From AP-15 sp036500965 (lineage in GTDB: Bacteria > Pseudomonadota > Alphaproteobacteria > ATCC43930 > CGMCC-115725): DNA of 64,000 nucleotides. Every line of letters starts with the position of its first letter. The stretch's first letter is position 1. A program made the translations under genes and the position numbers. Positions 55,631 through 63,276 of the stretch are shown piece after piece. Location: assembly GCA_036500965.1 (NCBI GenBank), contig DASYBC010000145.1, forward strand, positions 1 to 64,000, in the 5' to 3' direction. The notes beneath the pieces were generated by a model that worked only from the letters and a program-made list of their open reading frames with translations, did not search any database and was not told the DNA's origin.

Positions 55631-55659
55631 AAAAAAAAGCCGCGGCCGGAGCCGCGGCT
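55631..55659 (-). terminator. intrinsic terminator of the OmpA-family gene
   Basis: On the coding strand AGCCGCGGC-TCCG-GCCGCGGCT forms a 9-bp perfect stem with a 4-nt loop, followed by a run of eight T. It lies 48 nt after the stop of the OmpA-family gene. Confidence 0.92.
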
Positions 55660-55706
55660 CTCCCTGGAACCCCGCGCAAGGGTCCCAGGGGTGTGCAACG
55701 GGCGCG

Positions 55707-56843
55707 CTACGGGAACACGATCTCGACGCGCCGGTTCTGCGGTTCGCGGACACCGAGCGGGGTCGGCACTCGAGGATCGTTCATCCCACGGCCGGAGACG
55801 ATCATCTCGTTGCGCGGCACGCCGAGCCGCTCGAGGGCGACGGCCACGGCGTTGGCGCGACGCTCGGAGAGCCGCTGGTTGTATCCCGCCGAGCCGGACA
55901 GATCGGTGTAGCCGGTGACCTGGATCTGCACCGCACCGCCAGCCTTCCAATGATCGGCGGCCGCGGCGAGGATCTGCATGCCCTCTGGGGTGATGTTGTA
56001 CCGATCCCAGTCGAAGAACACCAAGTAGACCTGATGCGGCGGCGGCGGCGGCGGGGCCGGCGGGGCCGGCGGAGGCGCTGCCGGCGGCGGCGGGGCGCCG
56101 AACATCATGGTCAGGCTGGCGACCACGTTCTGCGTGCTGTAGCCGGTCTTGTAGCTGAGGCTGCCGAGCGCGCCGCGCGGTCCAATGTTCTTGCTTTTGA
56201 GCGTAAAGTCCGGCGTCGCCAGATAGCGGTAGTCGACATCGATCGCGAGCGCCGGGTTGATCATGTAGCGAATGCCGGCGATCCCCTGATAGCCGAACTC
56301 CCAGGTGTTGCCGCTCAGCGAGAATGAGTGGATCCCCAGCCGCTGAAGCTGCACCGGGTTCCGCCCTGCCTGATTGGACACGCCGTCATCGATGTTGATC
56401 GCGCCGATGCCAGCCCCGATGTGCGGGGTGATCGGCCAACCAAGCGTGAGGTCATAGATCACGTTGGTCATGATCGCGTTCGAGTGGCGATCGCCCTTGA
56501 CGATCGCGGGGCCGGCTCCGCCAAAGCTCTGAACGCCGTTGAACGAATAGGTATATTCTTCTTCGAAACGCCACGGCCCCCACATGTAGCCGCCGCGCGC
56601 GCCGACATTGAAGCCGGAGTTGAACGTTTCCTTCGGATTGAAACCGACCGTTCGCGTTCCGCTGGTGACGCGGAAATGGTCCTCATGGCTCTGCAGCTGA
56701 GTCCAGCCGCCTTCCGGGCCCAGGTAGAACGCTCCGGGCGGATACGGGCCGAACAGATTCCCCAGCATTTGTGCGTGCGCCTGGACACCACCGAGCGCCA
56801 CGGCAAGCGCTACGCCGGCGCCTAGCAGACAGCGATTTGTCAT
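55707..56843 (-). CDS. OmpA-family outer membrane protein
   Basis: A 378-aa protein with a signal peptide cleaved after AHAQ (residue ~25). An N-terminal 8-stranded beta-barrel domain follows (AFYLGPEGGWTQLQSHED, GFNVGARGGYMWGPWRFEEE, YRYLATPDFTLKSKN). A proline-rich hinge (APPPPPPHQ type) leads to a C-terminal OmpA peptidoglycan-binding domain (VYLVFFDWDRYNITPEG, IQVTGYTDLSGSAGYNQRLS, RRANAVAVALERLGV, NRRVEIVFP). It tethers the outer membrane to the cell wall. It is followed by a strong terminator and is monocistronic. Confidence 0.93.
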   Translation of the reverse strand: MTNRCLLGAGVALAVALGGVQAHAQMLGNLFGPYPPGAFYLGPEGGWTQLQSHEDHFRVTSGTRTVGFNPKETFNSGFNVGARGGYMWGPWRFEEEYTYSFNGVQSFGGAGPAIVKGDRHSNAIMTNVIYDLTLGWPITPHIGAGIGAINIDDGVSNQAGRNPVQLQRLGIHSFSLSGNTWEFGYQGIAGIRYMINPALAIDVDYRYLATPDFTLKSKNIGPRGALGSLSYKTGYSTQNVVASLTMMFGAPPPPAAPPPAPPAPPPPPPHQVYLVFFDWDRYNITPEGMQILAAAADHWKAGGAVQIQVTGYTDLSGSAGYNQRLSERRANAVAVALERLGVPRNEMIVSGRGMNDPRVPTPLGVREPQNRRVEIVFP

Positions 56844-56996
56844 CCCCTTACCTCCGGCCGCAAAATACGCGTGTGACGATGGTCGTCACGCCACCGTTCG
56901 CCGATCTTCTCCATCTACCGCGCCGATGGCAACCGGTTTTTGCTGTAACTCCACCGCGTGCCGAAGAATTCTCTCAGAACGCCAGCGGTCGAGACA

Positions 56997-57061
56997 TTTC
57001 TGCAACAAAGCGGCCCTAACCCGCTATTTCTCATAGGACCAGCTGTGCGGTTTCTGCAACA
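56997..57061. repeat. two 11-bp direct repeats upstream of the OmpA-family gene
   Basis: TTTCTGCAACA occurs at 56997-57007 and 57051-57061 within the 359-bp gap between the OmpA-family and FAD-oxidase genes. The spacing is 54 bp, about five helical turns, which would suit a regulator binding twice. No gene or strong promoter was recognised in 56844-57202. Confidence 0.4.
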
Positions 57062-57202
57062 CTGGCGACGGATCAGCGCCTCGCTGGAATTTCCCGCGCA
57101 TTCCGCCGGAACCGCATAGGCAATCCAGCGTTGCCGCCGCCGAGCGAAGGCTGGGAGCGGTCGCCGTGCTGCGTTTTCAACGTCCGGTGAAACGGGCGAG
57201 CT

Positions 57203-58819
57203 TCAGGGATCGATCAGCACGCCCGGATTGAGCAGCCCCTGTGGATCAAGCGCGCGCTTGGCCGCACGCAGCGCCGCTGCGAACAGGTCGGGGCGTTGCC
57301 GATCGTACCATCGGCGATGGTCGCGGCCGACCGCGTGGTGATGGGTGATGGTCCCGCCGGCAGCAATCAGCGCGTCGCCTGCTGCGGTTTTGATCGCTCG
57401 CCACTGGCGCTCGAGCTCGCCGTGCCGGCCGAGCGCGTGGAACGAGAAATATGGCGCCGGGCCGTCGGGATAGACATGGGTGAAGCGGCAGGTGACCTGC
57501 CCCGGGTGCCCGGTCGCCTCACGGATCGCGGCTTCGGTCGCGGCCTTGACCTGGTCGTGGAAGCCTTCGAACCGTTCCCAGGTGATCGCGGTCTCGAAGG
57601 TGTCGGCGATGATCCCGCGGCAGATCATGCGCTCGCGGGCATAGGGCATGCGGATAAAGGCGGTGCGCCATAACTCGGCCGCACCGGCGCGGTGGGCGTC
57701 GCGTGCGCCGGGACGCTCCGACGCGCCGCCATGGTCGGCGCAGCATTCGAGCGCACGGGCGATCCAGGCGTCGAGCGGGTGGTCGGCCGATTCGAAGGCC
57801 AGCACCAGGATTGCCGCGCTGCCGTCGCCGGCGCCGGTGTTCGCCGCCTCCTGCGGATCGAGAATACGGCAATTGGCCGGGTAGAGCCCGGCCTGGGCGA
57901 TCGCCTTGACCGCCCGTGCTGCGGTGAAGAAATCGGCAAAGCGGACGGCGCCGCCGGCGCGAAAGCGCGGTCGATCCTGCAGCCGCATCCACGCTTCGGT
58001 GATCACGCCGAGAGCCCCTTCCGAGCCGATCAGCAGGCGGTCGGGGCTGGGCCCGGCGCCAGAGCCCGGCAGCCGGCGGGTCTCGATCGAGCCCTGGGGC
58101 GTGAGCACGCGCAGGCTTTCGACAAAATCGTCGATGTGAGTATAGAGGCTGGCGAAATGGCCGCCCGACCGGGTCGCGATCCAGCCGCCCAAGGTCGAAT
58201 ATTCGAAGCTCTGCGGAAAATGCCGCAGGGTCAGGCTATGCGGCCGCAACTGCGCCTCCAGCGCCGGGCCGAAGACCCCGGCCTGGATGCGCGCAGCGCG
58301 CGAGCTTCGGTCGATCTCCACCACCCGATCGAGATGGCGCAGGTCGAGGCTGACCGCCGCTCTCTTTCCGGTGCCGTCGATCTGCGCCTCGACCCCGCCG
58401 ACAACGCTGCTGCCGGCGCCAAACGGGATCACCGCCGCTGCCGCGCCGCCCGCCCAATCGATCACCGCGGAGACGTCGGCCTCGCTCTTCGGGTAGGCGA
58501 CGACATCGGGGACGCCGGCGTAATCGCCGCGCAAACCCCGCGCGTAATCCCGAAAGGACTTGCCATAGGCATGGGCGGCGCGATCGTACGGCTCGCTCGA
58601 GCAAAGGTCGGCCAGCGCCGCGGCCGGCGCGATGCGCGGCGCCCGCAGCCGGATATCGGCGAGCGACGGCGGCGCCATCTCCTCGAACTGTTCGACGTGA
58701 AAGAGCCGGCGATAGCGGTCGAGAGCAGCCGCCTCCTCGGCCGGCGTCAGCCCTTCGCCCTCGCGCCCCCAGCCAAAATATTTGAGCCGCGCCCCCGGCA
58801 TTTCGCCCGCTTCCGGCAT
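57203..58819 (-). CDS. FAD-linked oxidase, alkylglycerone-phosphate synthase-like
   Basis: A 538-aa VAO-type flavoprotein. The FAD-binding PP-loop is AAVIPFGAGSSVVGGVEAQ, with LTLRHFPQSFEYSTLGGWIA and SGGHFASLYTHIDDFVESL following. The C-terminal THVYPDGPAPYFSF and GGTITHHHAVGRDHRRWYDR resemble the active-site His cluster of alkyl-DHAP synthase. The enzyme could make ether-lipid precursors or simply oxidise a hydroxy acid such as D-lactate. An 18-bp tandem repeat at the 5' end provides in-frame Met codons at 58819 and 58801, so the start is uncertain. Confidence 0.88.
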   Translation of the reverse strand: MPEAGEMPGARLKYFGWGREGEGLTPAEEAAALDRYRRLFHVEQFEEMAPPSLADIRLRAPRIAPAAALADLCSSEPYDRAAHAYGKSFRDYARGLRGDYAGVPDVVAYPKSEADVSAVIDWAGGAAAAVIPFGAGSSVVGGVEAQIDGTGKRAAVSLDLRHLDRVVEIDRSSRAARIQAGVFGPALEAQLRPHSLTLRHFPQSFEYSTLGGWIATRSGGHFASLYTHIDDFVESLRVLTPQGSIETRRLPGSGAGPSPDRLLIGSEGALGVITEAWMRLQDRPRFRAGGAVRFADFFTAARAVKAIAQAGLYPANCRILDPQEAANTGAGDGSAAILVLAFESADHPLDAWIARALECCADHGGASERPGARDAHRAGAAELWRTAFIRMPYARERMICRGIIADTFETAITWERFEGFHDQVKAATEAAIREATGHPGQVTCRFTHVYPDGPAPYFSFHALGRHGELERQWRAIKTAAGDALIAAGGTITHHHAVGRDHRRWYDRQRPDLFAAALRAAKRALDPQGLLNPGVLIDP

Positions 58820-58884
58820 TTCGCCCGCCCCCGGCAGTTCGTCCGCTCCCAGCGTCGCGCACGCGCCCGGCGTTCACCCGCTCG
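58795..58884 (-). repeat. 18-bp tandem repeat at the 5' end of the FAD-oxidase gene
   Basis: Units of 18 bp begin at 58795, 58813 and 58831 (plus strand CCGGCATTTCGCCCGCTT-like); two more diverged units follow to 58884. The first two units each contain CAT, an ATG on the coding strand, and encode GEMPEAGEMPG-type repeats. Copy-number change would add or remove possible start codons without shifting frame. Confidence 0.75.
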
Positions 58885-59072
58885 GAAATCTGTCGTCGTT
58901 CAAAATAGCCCACGGCGCGGGGCCGAGCCAGACGGCCGCAGCAAAAACAATCGTCGCCAGATCCAGCCGATGATTTATCGGATCGGTGATGTAAGCGACA
59001 ACCGGCCGTTCAGCCCGAAAGAGAGCCGGCACGATCCGACGCCAGCCCCGCCTGCGCCAATGGCAGGTCGAT

Positions 59073-59267
59073 CTACCCACTGAAGCGCCGGGCGAAGGCG
59101 GCGGCTTCATCCGTCACCCGGAAGTCGACCCGGACGATTACTTCCCCGCCGCTGTCGCGGCAGCTAAAGCTCGACGGCTCGACCCCGCGCTCGTCCAGCC
59201 ACATCCGCATTGCCGCCATTTGCGTCGACAGCTCGCTCGACTTCAGCGGCAGAATCACGGTGCGCAT
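59073..59267 (-). CDS. small 64-aa protein of unknown function
   Basis: MRTVILPLKSSELSTQMAAM then RMWLDERGVEPSSFSCRDSG and a terminal VRVDFRVTDEAAAFARRFSG. The regular strand-helix-strand-helix look suggests a compact alpha/beta domain, and the length and clean ends suggest a genuine gene. I do not recognise a named family. It lies between the FAD oxidase and the divergent Rieske oxygenase, so it may belong to the same accessory region. Confidence 0.65.
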   Translation of the reverse strand: MRTVILPLKSSELSTQMAAMRMWLDERGVEPSSFSCRDSGGEVIVRVDFRVTDEAAAFARRFSG

Positions 59268-59501
59268 ATTTTGCTGCTCGGCAATTGCTCCCGACGGCAG
59301 CATAGCAGCACCCAGCTTGTCTTGCCCGGCAGAGGACGGCGCTCACGCTTTTGCCACAAGCCGGCGGCGTCCCTCGCTTTGCGATCGGGTCAGCGCGCGG
59401 ACGCTCTTTGATCGATGCCCGGGCCGCCTCTGCTTCGACGCCGCCGCCAGCATGGTCTACTATGCCTGTCCCGATCCGGGCGCAGAAGGAGCGGCCTCGA
59501 T

Positions 59502-60647
59502 ATGAGCCACACGCTGGACGATCCGGCCAGCCTGCTCGCGGCGCTCGACCGCGGCGAGTCGCTGCCGGCCGATTGGTACACCGGTCGGTCGATTGCCGAA
59601 GCGGAGCGCACGCATGTCTTCAGAAAGGGCTGGAATTATCTCGGGCCGGCCTCGGAGTTGAGGAATCTCGGCGATTACGTCACCGGCTACGCCGGCGGTG
59701 TTCCGGTGCTGGCGATCCGCAACCAGCACGGGCTTTCCGGTTTCGTCAATGTCTGCCGGCACCGGCGCCACGAGGTCATGCGGGGGCGCGGCAACGTCAA
59801 GCTGATGCAGTGCGGCTACCACGCCTGGAGCTACGACTTCGCCGGCTGCCTGGCAGCTGCGCCGCGTTCAGCCAGCGAGCCGAATTTTCGGCGCGCAGAC
59901 TTTCCGCTGCTGCCGCTCAGGGCCGAGCTTCTCGGGCCGTTCGTGTTCGTCAATCTCGATGACGACGCGCCAGGGGTGCAGGCCTGCTTCGGCCCAGTCC
60001 TAGACACTATCGCCGAGAGCGGCATCGATCTCCAGACGCTCGAGCTGCACAGCCGCGAGGAGTGGCGGTCGCAATCGAACTGGAAGACGATGCTCGAGAA
60101 CTTTCTCGAATGCTATCATTGCCCGGTCGCGCATCCGGGGTTCAGCGCGGCGATCGACGTGCGGCCGGCCAATTATCACCTCGCCGCCAGCGGCTGGTTT
60201 TCGAGCCAGCTCGGCGAGGCGCGCTCAACCGCGCTCGCCGGCCGCAGCCGGGTCGGGCTCTACGATCTGCGCGGGGCGGTGACGCAGTCGCAATACCATC
60301 TGCTGTGGCCGAACACGACGATCTCGATCAATCCCGGCTTCCCGAACTTGGCGATCGACGTGTGGATCCCGGACGGACCGAACGCGACCAAAGGCTTTTC
60401 CGAGCAATATTTCGCGCCGGGCGTCAGCGAAGAGTTCGCGCGCGACCTGATCGCCTTCAACAAGCAAGTCGGCGCCGAAGACGATGCCTTGACCGCTTCG
60501 GTGCAGCGCGGGCTATTGGCCGGGCTGCCCGAACGCGGCCGGCTGTTGACCGGCAGCGAGCAGCTGGTGATCCATTTCCAAAAGCTGGTCGCCTCCGCCC
60601 TCGCCGCCACGCCGGGCGGCGGCACGGGAAGCTATTCCTGCGGGTAG
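59502..60647 (+). CDS. Rieske-type aromatic-ring-hydroxylating oxygenase, alpha subunit
   Basis: A 381-aa oxygenase subunit. The Rieske 2Fe-2S site is CRHR at the first pair and QCGYHAWSYD at the second (C-x-H ... C-x2-H). The mononuclear iron site follows in ENFLECYHCPVAHPGF, giving two His ligands. The C-terminal domain continues through LWPNTTISINPGFP. ATG 59502 has an AGAAGGA site. No reductase, ferredoxin or beta subunit lies nearby. Its 3' end overlaps the convergent DUF35 gene by 16 bp. This is not a bc1-type Rieske protein. Confidence 0.9.
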   Translation: MSHTLDDPASLLAALDRGESLPADWYTGRSIAEAERTHVFRKGWNYLGPASELRNLGDYVTGYAGGVPVLAIRNQHGLSGFVNVCRHRRHEVMRGRGNVKLMQCGYHAWSYDFAGCLAAAPRSASEPNFRRADFPLLPLRAELLGPFVFVNLDDDAPGVQACFGPVLDTIAESGIDLQTLELHSREEWRSQSNWKTMLENFLECYHCPVAHPGFSAAIDVRPANYHLAASGWFSSQLGEARSTALAGRSRVGLYDLRGAVTQSQYHLLWPNTTISINPGFPNLAIDVWIPDGPNATKGFSEQYFAPGVSEEFARDLIAFNKQVGAEDDALTASVQRGLLAGLPERGRLLTGSEQLVIHFQKLVASALAATPGGGTGSYSCG

Positions 60648-61153
60648 CGCCACACGGTCGCCGGCTGCGCCGCGGTTTCGTCGATGGTCCATTGCGGCAG
60701 CGCCAAGCCGGGCGCGACATCGCTGAACACCATGCGCACGCGGGTGCCGATACCGACACGCTTGACCATGTCAGCCGGCGCCAGCTGGCCGTCGGGGGTG
60801 GCGAGATTGCCGGCGACGCGCAAGGCTTCGTCCGCGGTCGGCTCGCCCTTTTGCGTGTCGAGATCGACCAAGAGGATCAGATAGGGCGTCTTGCCGCGAA
60901 ATGCCGGCTGGATCGCGTGATGCACCTCGCTGTAGGAATGCACGGCACCCTTGCCTTCGACCCTTTGCCACCTCGATTCGAGGCTCATGCACCACGGACA
61001 GGCGGTGGTCGGGGGATAGCGCAGCCTGCCGCATTGCGCGCAGGCCTGCAGATGAAAATCATGGTCGGCGCAATGCCGGAAATATTCGAGGTTCTCGACA
61101 TCAAGATCGTCGATCGTCAGCCCCATGCCCAGATATTCGCCGCGGATTGGCAT
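60632..61153 (-). CDS. OB-fold/zinc-ribbon protein (DUF35), thiolase-fold partner
   Basis: A 173-aa protein with a rubredoxin-like zinc ribbon, CAQCGRLRYPPTTACPWC, near residues 50-67. An OB-fold follows (GKGAVHSYSEVHHAIQPAF, PYLILLVDLD, VRMVFSDVA). DUF35 proteins partner thiolase-fold proteins, notably Ltp2-type steroid side-chain aldolases, where they form part of the active complex. Here the gene directly follows such a thiolase-fold gene, separated only by a dispersed palindromic repeat. ATG 61153 gives the natural MPIRGEYLG opening. Confidence 0.88.
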   Translation of the reverse strand: MPIRGEYLGMGLTIDDLDVENLEYFRHCADHDFHLQACAQCGRLRYPPTTACPWCMSLESRWQRVEGKGAVHSYSEVHHAIQPAFRGKTPYLILLVDLDTQKGEPTADEALRVAGNLATPDGQLAPADMVKRVGIGTRVRMVFSDVAPGLALPQWTIDETAAQPATVWRYPQE

Positions 61154-61177
61154 TTGTCGCTCCTCGCATATTACTGG

Positions 61178-61255
61178 CGTCATTCCCGCGAAAGCGGGAA
61201 CCCAGGGAAACGACCGAGGCGCTTGCCCTGGACCCCCGCTTGCGCGGGGGCGACG
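61178..61255. repeat. dispersed palindromic repeat unit
   Basis: CGTCATTCCCGCGAAAGCGG GAACCCAGGG is mirrored by CCCTGGACCCCCGCTTGCGCGGGGGCGACG, giving two internal hairpins inside one long inverted repeat. This is the layout of intergenic repetitive elements scattered through many alphaproteobacterial genomes. It lies between the thiolase-fold and DUF35 genes and could affect their relative mRNA levels. Confidence 0.8.
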
Positions 61256-61261
61256 AGACGC

Positions 61262-62524
61262 TTACCACCCCTTGCGCATGACCATCGACGAAGCGGTCGC
61301 CGGGTTGGCCCAGCCGAGATTGGCGCTGATCTCGACATCCTTGACCTGGCGACAGCCGCCCTCGCGGTAATCGTAGGTGTGCCGGCGTTTGCCGTCGGCT
61401 CCGACCGGGCAGGAATCGTCGGCGTCGTGGCGCAATTGGCGAGTGTTTTCGATGACCATGTTCATGCCGTGAGTATAGCCCTCGCACAGATGACCGCCGC
61501 TCGTATTGTTGGGCCGCCTGCCGCCGAGCTCAATGGCACCACTCGACACGTATTGGCCGCCCTCGCCCTTTTTGCAAAAGCCGTAATCCTCGAGCTGCAG
61601 CATCGTCGTAAAGGTGAAGGCGTCGTAGGAGCCGGTGACGTCGATATCCTCCGGCCCGACCCCGGCATTGGGCCACAGGATCTTCGCCGCGTAATAGCCG
61701 GCGACGGTCGAGATCGGCCCGTGCTGGTAGTGCATGTCGAGCCGCGGCTTCGAGCAGCGGCCGACGACGCCGCGGATCAGCACCAAAGGCTGCTTCATGT
61801 CGCGGGCCCGCTCGGCGCTGGTGACGATGACGCAGGTCGCGTTGTCGGTCTCGACGCAGCAATCCAACAGATGCAGCGGCTTGCAGATGAACCGGCTCGA
61901 TAGCACGTCCTCGATCGTAAAGCGCTTCTTATAATAGGCTTTCGGGTTGTTCGAGGCGTGCTTGCTGTGCGCGACCTTGACCGCGGCGACCTGCTCGGGC
62001 TTGGTGCCGTAATCATACATGTGGCGCATGAAGGTCGGAGCAAAGCTCTGCCCGGCGCTCTGCCAGCCATAGGCGCGGTTGTGCAGCATGTCGCCGCCGA
62101 CGGGTGCCGCCGAGCGTGCGCCGGTGCCGCCGATCCTGACCTGCGAATAGCCGTTCATCGAGCGGAAGATCGCCACCGTCTTGCAGCAGCCGGCCTCGAT
62201 CAGCCCGATGGCAATGCCGACCAGCGCCTCGGTCGACGAGCCGCCGCCGACCACGTCCATATAGAAGTTGAGGCGGATGCCGAGATCGCCGGCGATAAAG
62301 GTGGCCGAGGTCGAATCGCCGCCCGAATAGGACAGCATGCCGTCGATGTCGGTGTTTTTTAGCCCAGCGTCGAGGATCGCGTTCCGGACCGCCCAAGTGC
62401 CGAGCGCCCGCGTCGTCTTGCCCGAGCCGCGGGTATAGGTTGTCTCGCCGACCCCGACGATCGCATATTTGTCGCGCAAGTATTTCGGCGTGGTGGCGTC
62501 CACCTCGGTTCTCGGCAATGGCAT
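61262..62524 (-). CDS. thiolase-fold protein, lipid-transfer/Ltp2-like
   Basis: A 420-aa thiolase-superfamily protein. It begins MPLPRTEVDATTPKYLRDKY then AIVGVGETTYTRGSG. At the usual nucleophile loop it reads DVVGGGSSTEALVG, with no Cys. Later motifs are VTGSYDAFTFTTMLQLEDYG and RPNNTSGGHLCEGYTHGMN, where ordinary thiolases have GHPxGxTG. These match Ltp2-type proteins, which cleave acyl-CoA side chains by retro-aldol reaction with a DUF35 partner. ATG 62524 is chosen. The substrate is unknown. Confidence 0.87.
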   Translation of the reverse strand: MPLPRTEVDATTPKYLRDKYAIVGVGETTYTRGSGKTTRALGTWAVRNAILDAGLKNTDIDGMLSYSGGDSTSATFIAGDLGIRLNFYMDVVGGGSSTEALVGIAIGLIEAGCCKTVAIFRSMNGYSQVRIGGTGARSAAPVGGDMLHNRAYGWQSAGQSFAPTFMRHMYDYGTKPEQVAAVKVAHSKHASNNPKAYYKKRFTIEDVLSSRFICKPLHLLDCCVETDNATCVIVTSAERARDMKQPLVLIRGVVGRCSKPRLDMHYQHGPISTVAGYYAAKILWPNAGVGPEDIDVTGSYDAFTFTTMLQLEDYGFCKKGEGGQYVSSGAIELGGRRPNNTSGGHLCEGYTHGMNMVIENTRQLRHDADDSCPVGADGKRRHTYDYREGGCRQVKDVEISANLGWANPATASSMVMRKGW

Positions 62525-62589
62525 CAGGCTTCTCCCTTGCAGTCTCGTTTTGAGGGCGCTGATCGGCCCGGAAGCACCGGTAATTCGAA

Positions 62590-62943
62590 TCAGTCTTTGG
62601 CGAGCAGCGTCGTCGGCGCCGCCACGAGAGCGGGGGCTGCAGCCGTAACTGTGGTCCACAATATGTCGTGATCGATATCGAAATATGCGTGCACCAATCG
62701 GTTACGCATTCCCACGATCGCATTCCAAGGAAGATCGGGCAACGCCTCCTTCGTTTCCGTACTGATCCGAGCGGCGGCTTCGCCGGCAATCTCGATCGCC
62801 CGTGTCAGCGCGAAGAGCAGCATTTCGTCCGTATCGAGGTCCCTGCGCGAGCGGCCTCCCGCAAAGCGGATCGCCGAATCCAGCGCGTCGACCAAATGTC
62901 CTAACCGCACCCGATCTTGTGTGTTGAGGTCGTTGCTGGTCAC
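62590..62943 (-). CDS. HepT-like HEPN-domain toxin
   Basis: A 117-aa HEPN-domain (DUF86) protein. The catalytic Rx4HxY motif is GMRNRLVHAYFDID near residues 78-91. The preceding LTRAIEIAGEAAARIS helix is typical. In characterised pairs HepT is an RNase-like toxin that its MNT partner neutralises by AMPylating the tyrosine. It overlaps the mntA gene by 4 nt (ATGA) and is second in the operon. Confidence 0.9.
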   Translation of the reverse strand: MTSNDLNTQDRVRLGHLVDALDSAIRFAGGRSRRDLDTDEMLLFALTRAIEIAGEAAARISTETKEALPDLPWNAIVGMRNRLVHAYFDIDHDILWTTVTAAAPALVAAPTTLLAKD

Positions 62944-63242
62944 GTAGCCTCGTAGAGCGGCTCGGCTTCGCGCACCACTTCGTCCCGAAAATAGCGGCTC
63001 AATTCCCCCGGTGTCCTCAAATCCACCTGCTTTCCTGAGAGCAAAGCGGTCAGCTCTATCTCGATTTCGACGAGTCCAAAATAGCTCGGTGTGGCCGCGG
63101 GCTCGAATTCGACCAGCAAATCGATGTCGCTGTCAGGCCGGTCGGTGCCTTTCAGCACCGAGCCGAACAGCGACAGGCGGCGAATGCCTGACCGGCGGCA
63201 CAATTCCGCCAGGACCTGCTTATCATACGGGGGTAGGCTCAC
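62940..63242 (-). CDS. MntA-like nucleotidyltransferase antitoxin
   Basis: A 100-aa minimal nucleotidyltransferase. The motif SLFGSVLKGTDRPDSDIDLL at about residues 24-43 supplies the GSx and two metal-binding Asp residues. A third acidic position is probable in GKQVDLRTPG. It is the upstream partner of the HepT-like gene. Together they form a type VII-like (MNT-HEPN) toxin-antitoxin pair. It lies between two catabolic genes, consistent with an inserted accessory module. Confidence 0.9.
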   Translation of the reverse strand: MSLPPYDKQVLAELCRRSGIRRLSLFGSVLKGTDRPDSDIDLLVEFEPAATPSYFGLVEIEIELTALLSGKQVDLRTPGELSRYFRDEVVREAEPLYEAT

Positions 63243-63276
63243 GGCTCATATCGTCCCGGCAGCGTTCTCGTTCGCG

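Noticed and set aside
59502..60647. Replacement for the missing bc1 Rieske subunit
   Set aside because: Its C-x-H/C-x2-H spacing and mononuclear iron site are those of ring-hydroxylating oxygenases, and it has no membrane anchor.
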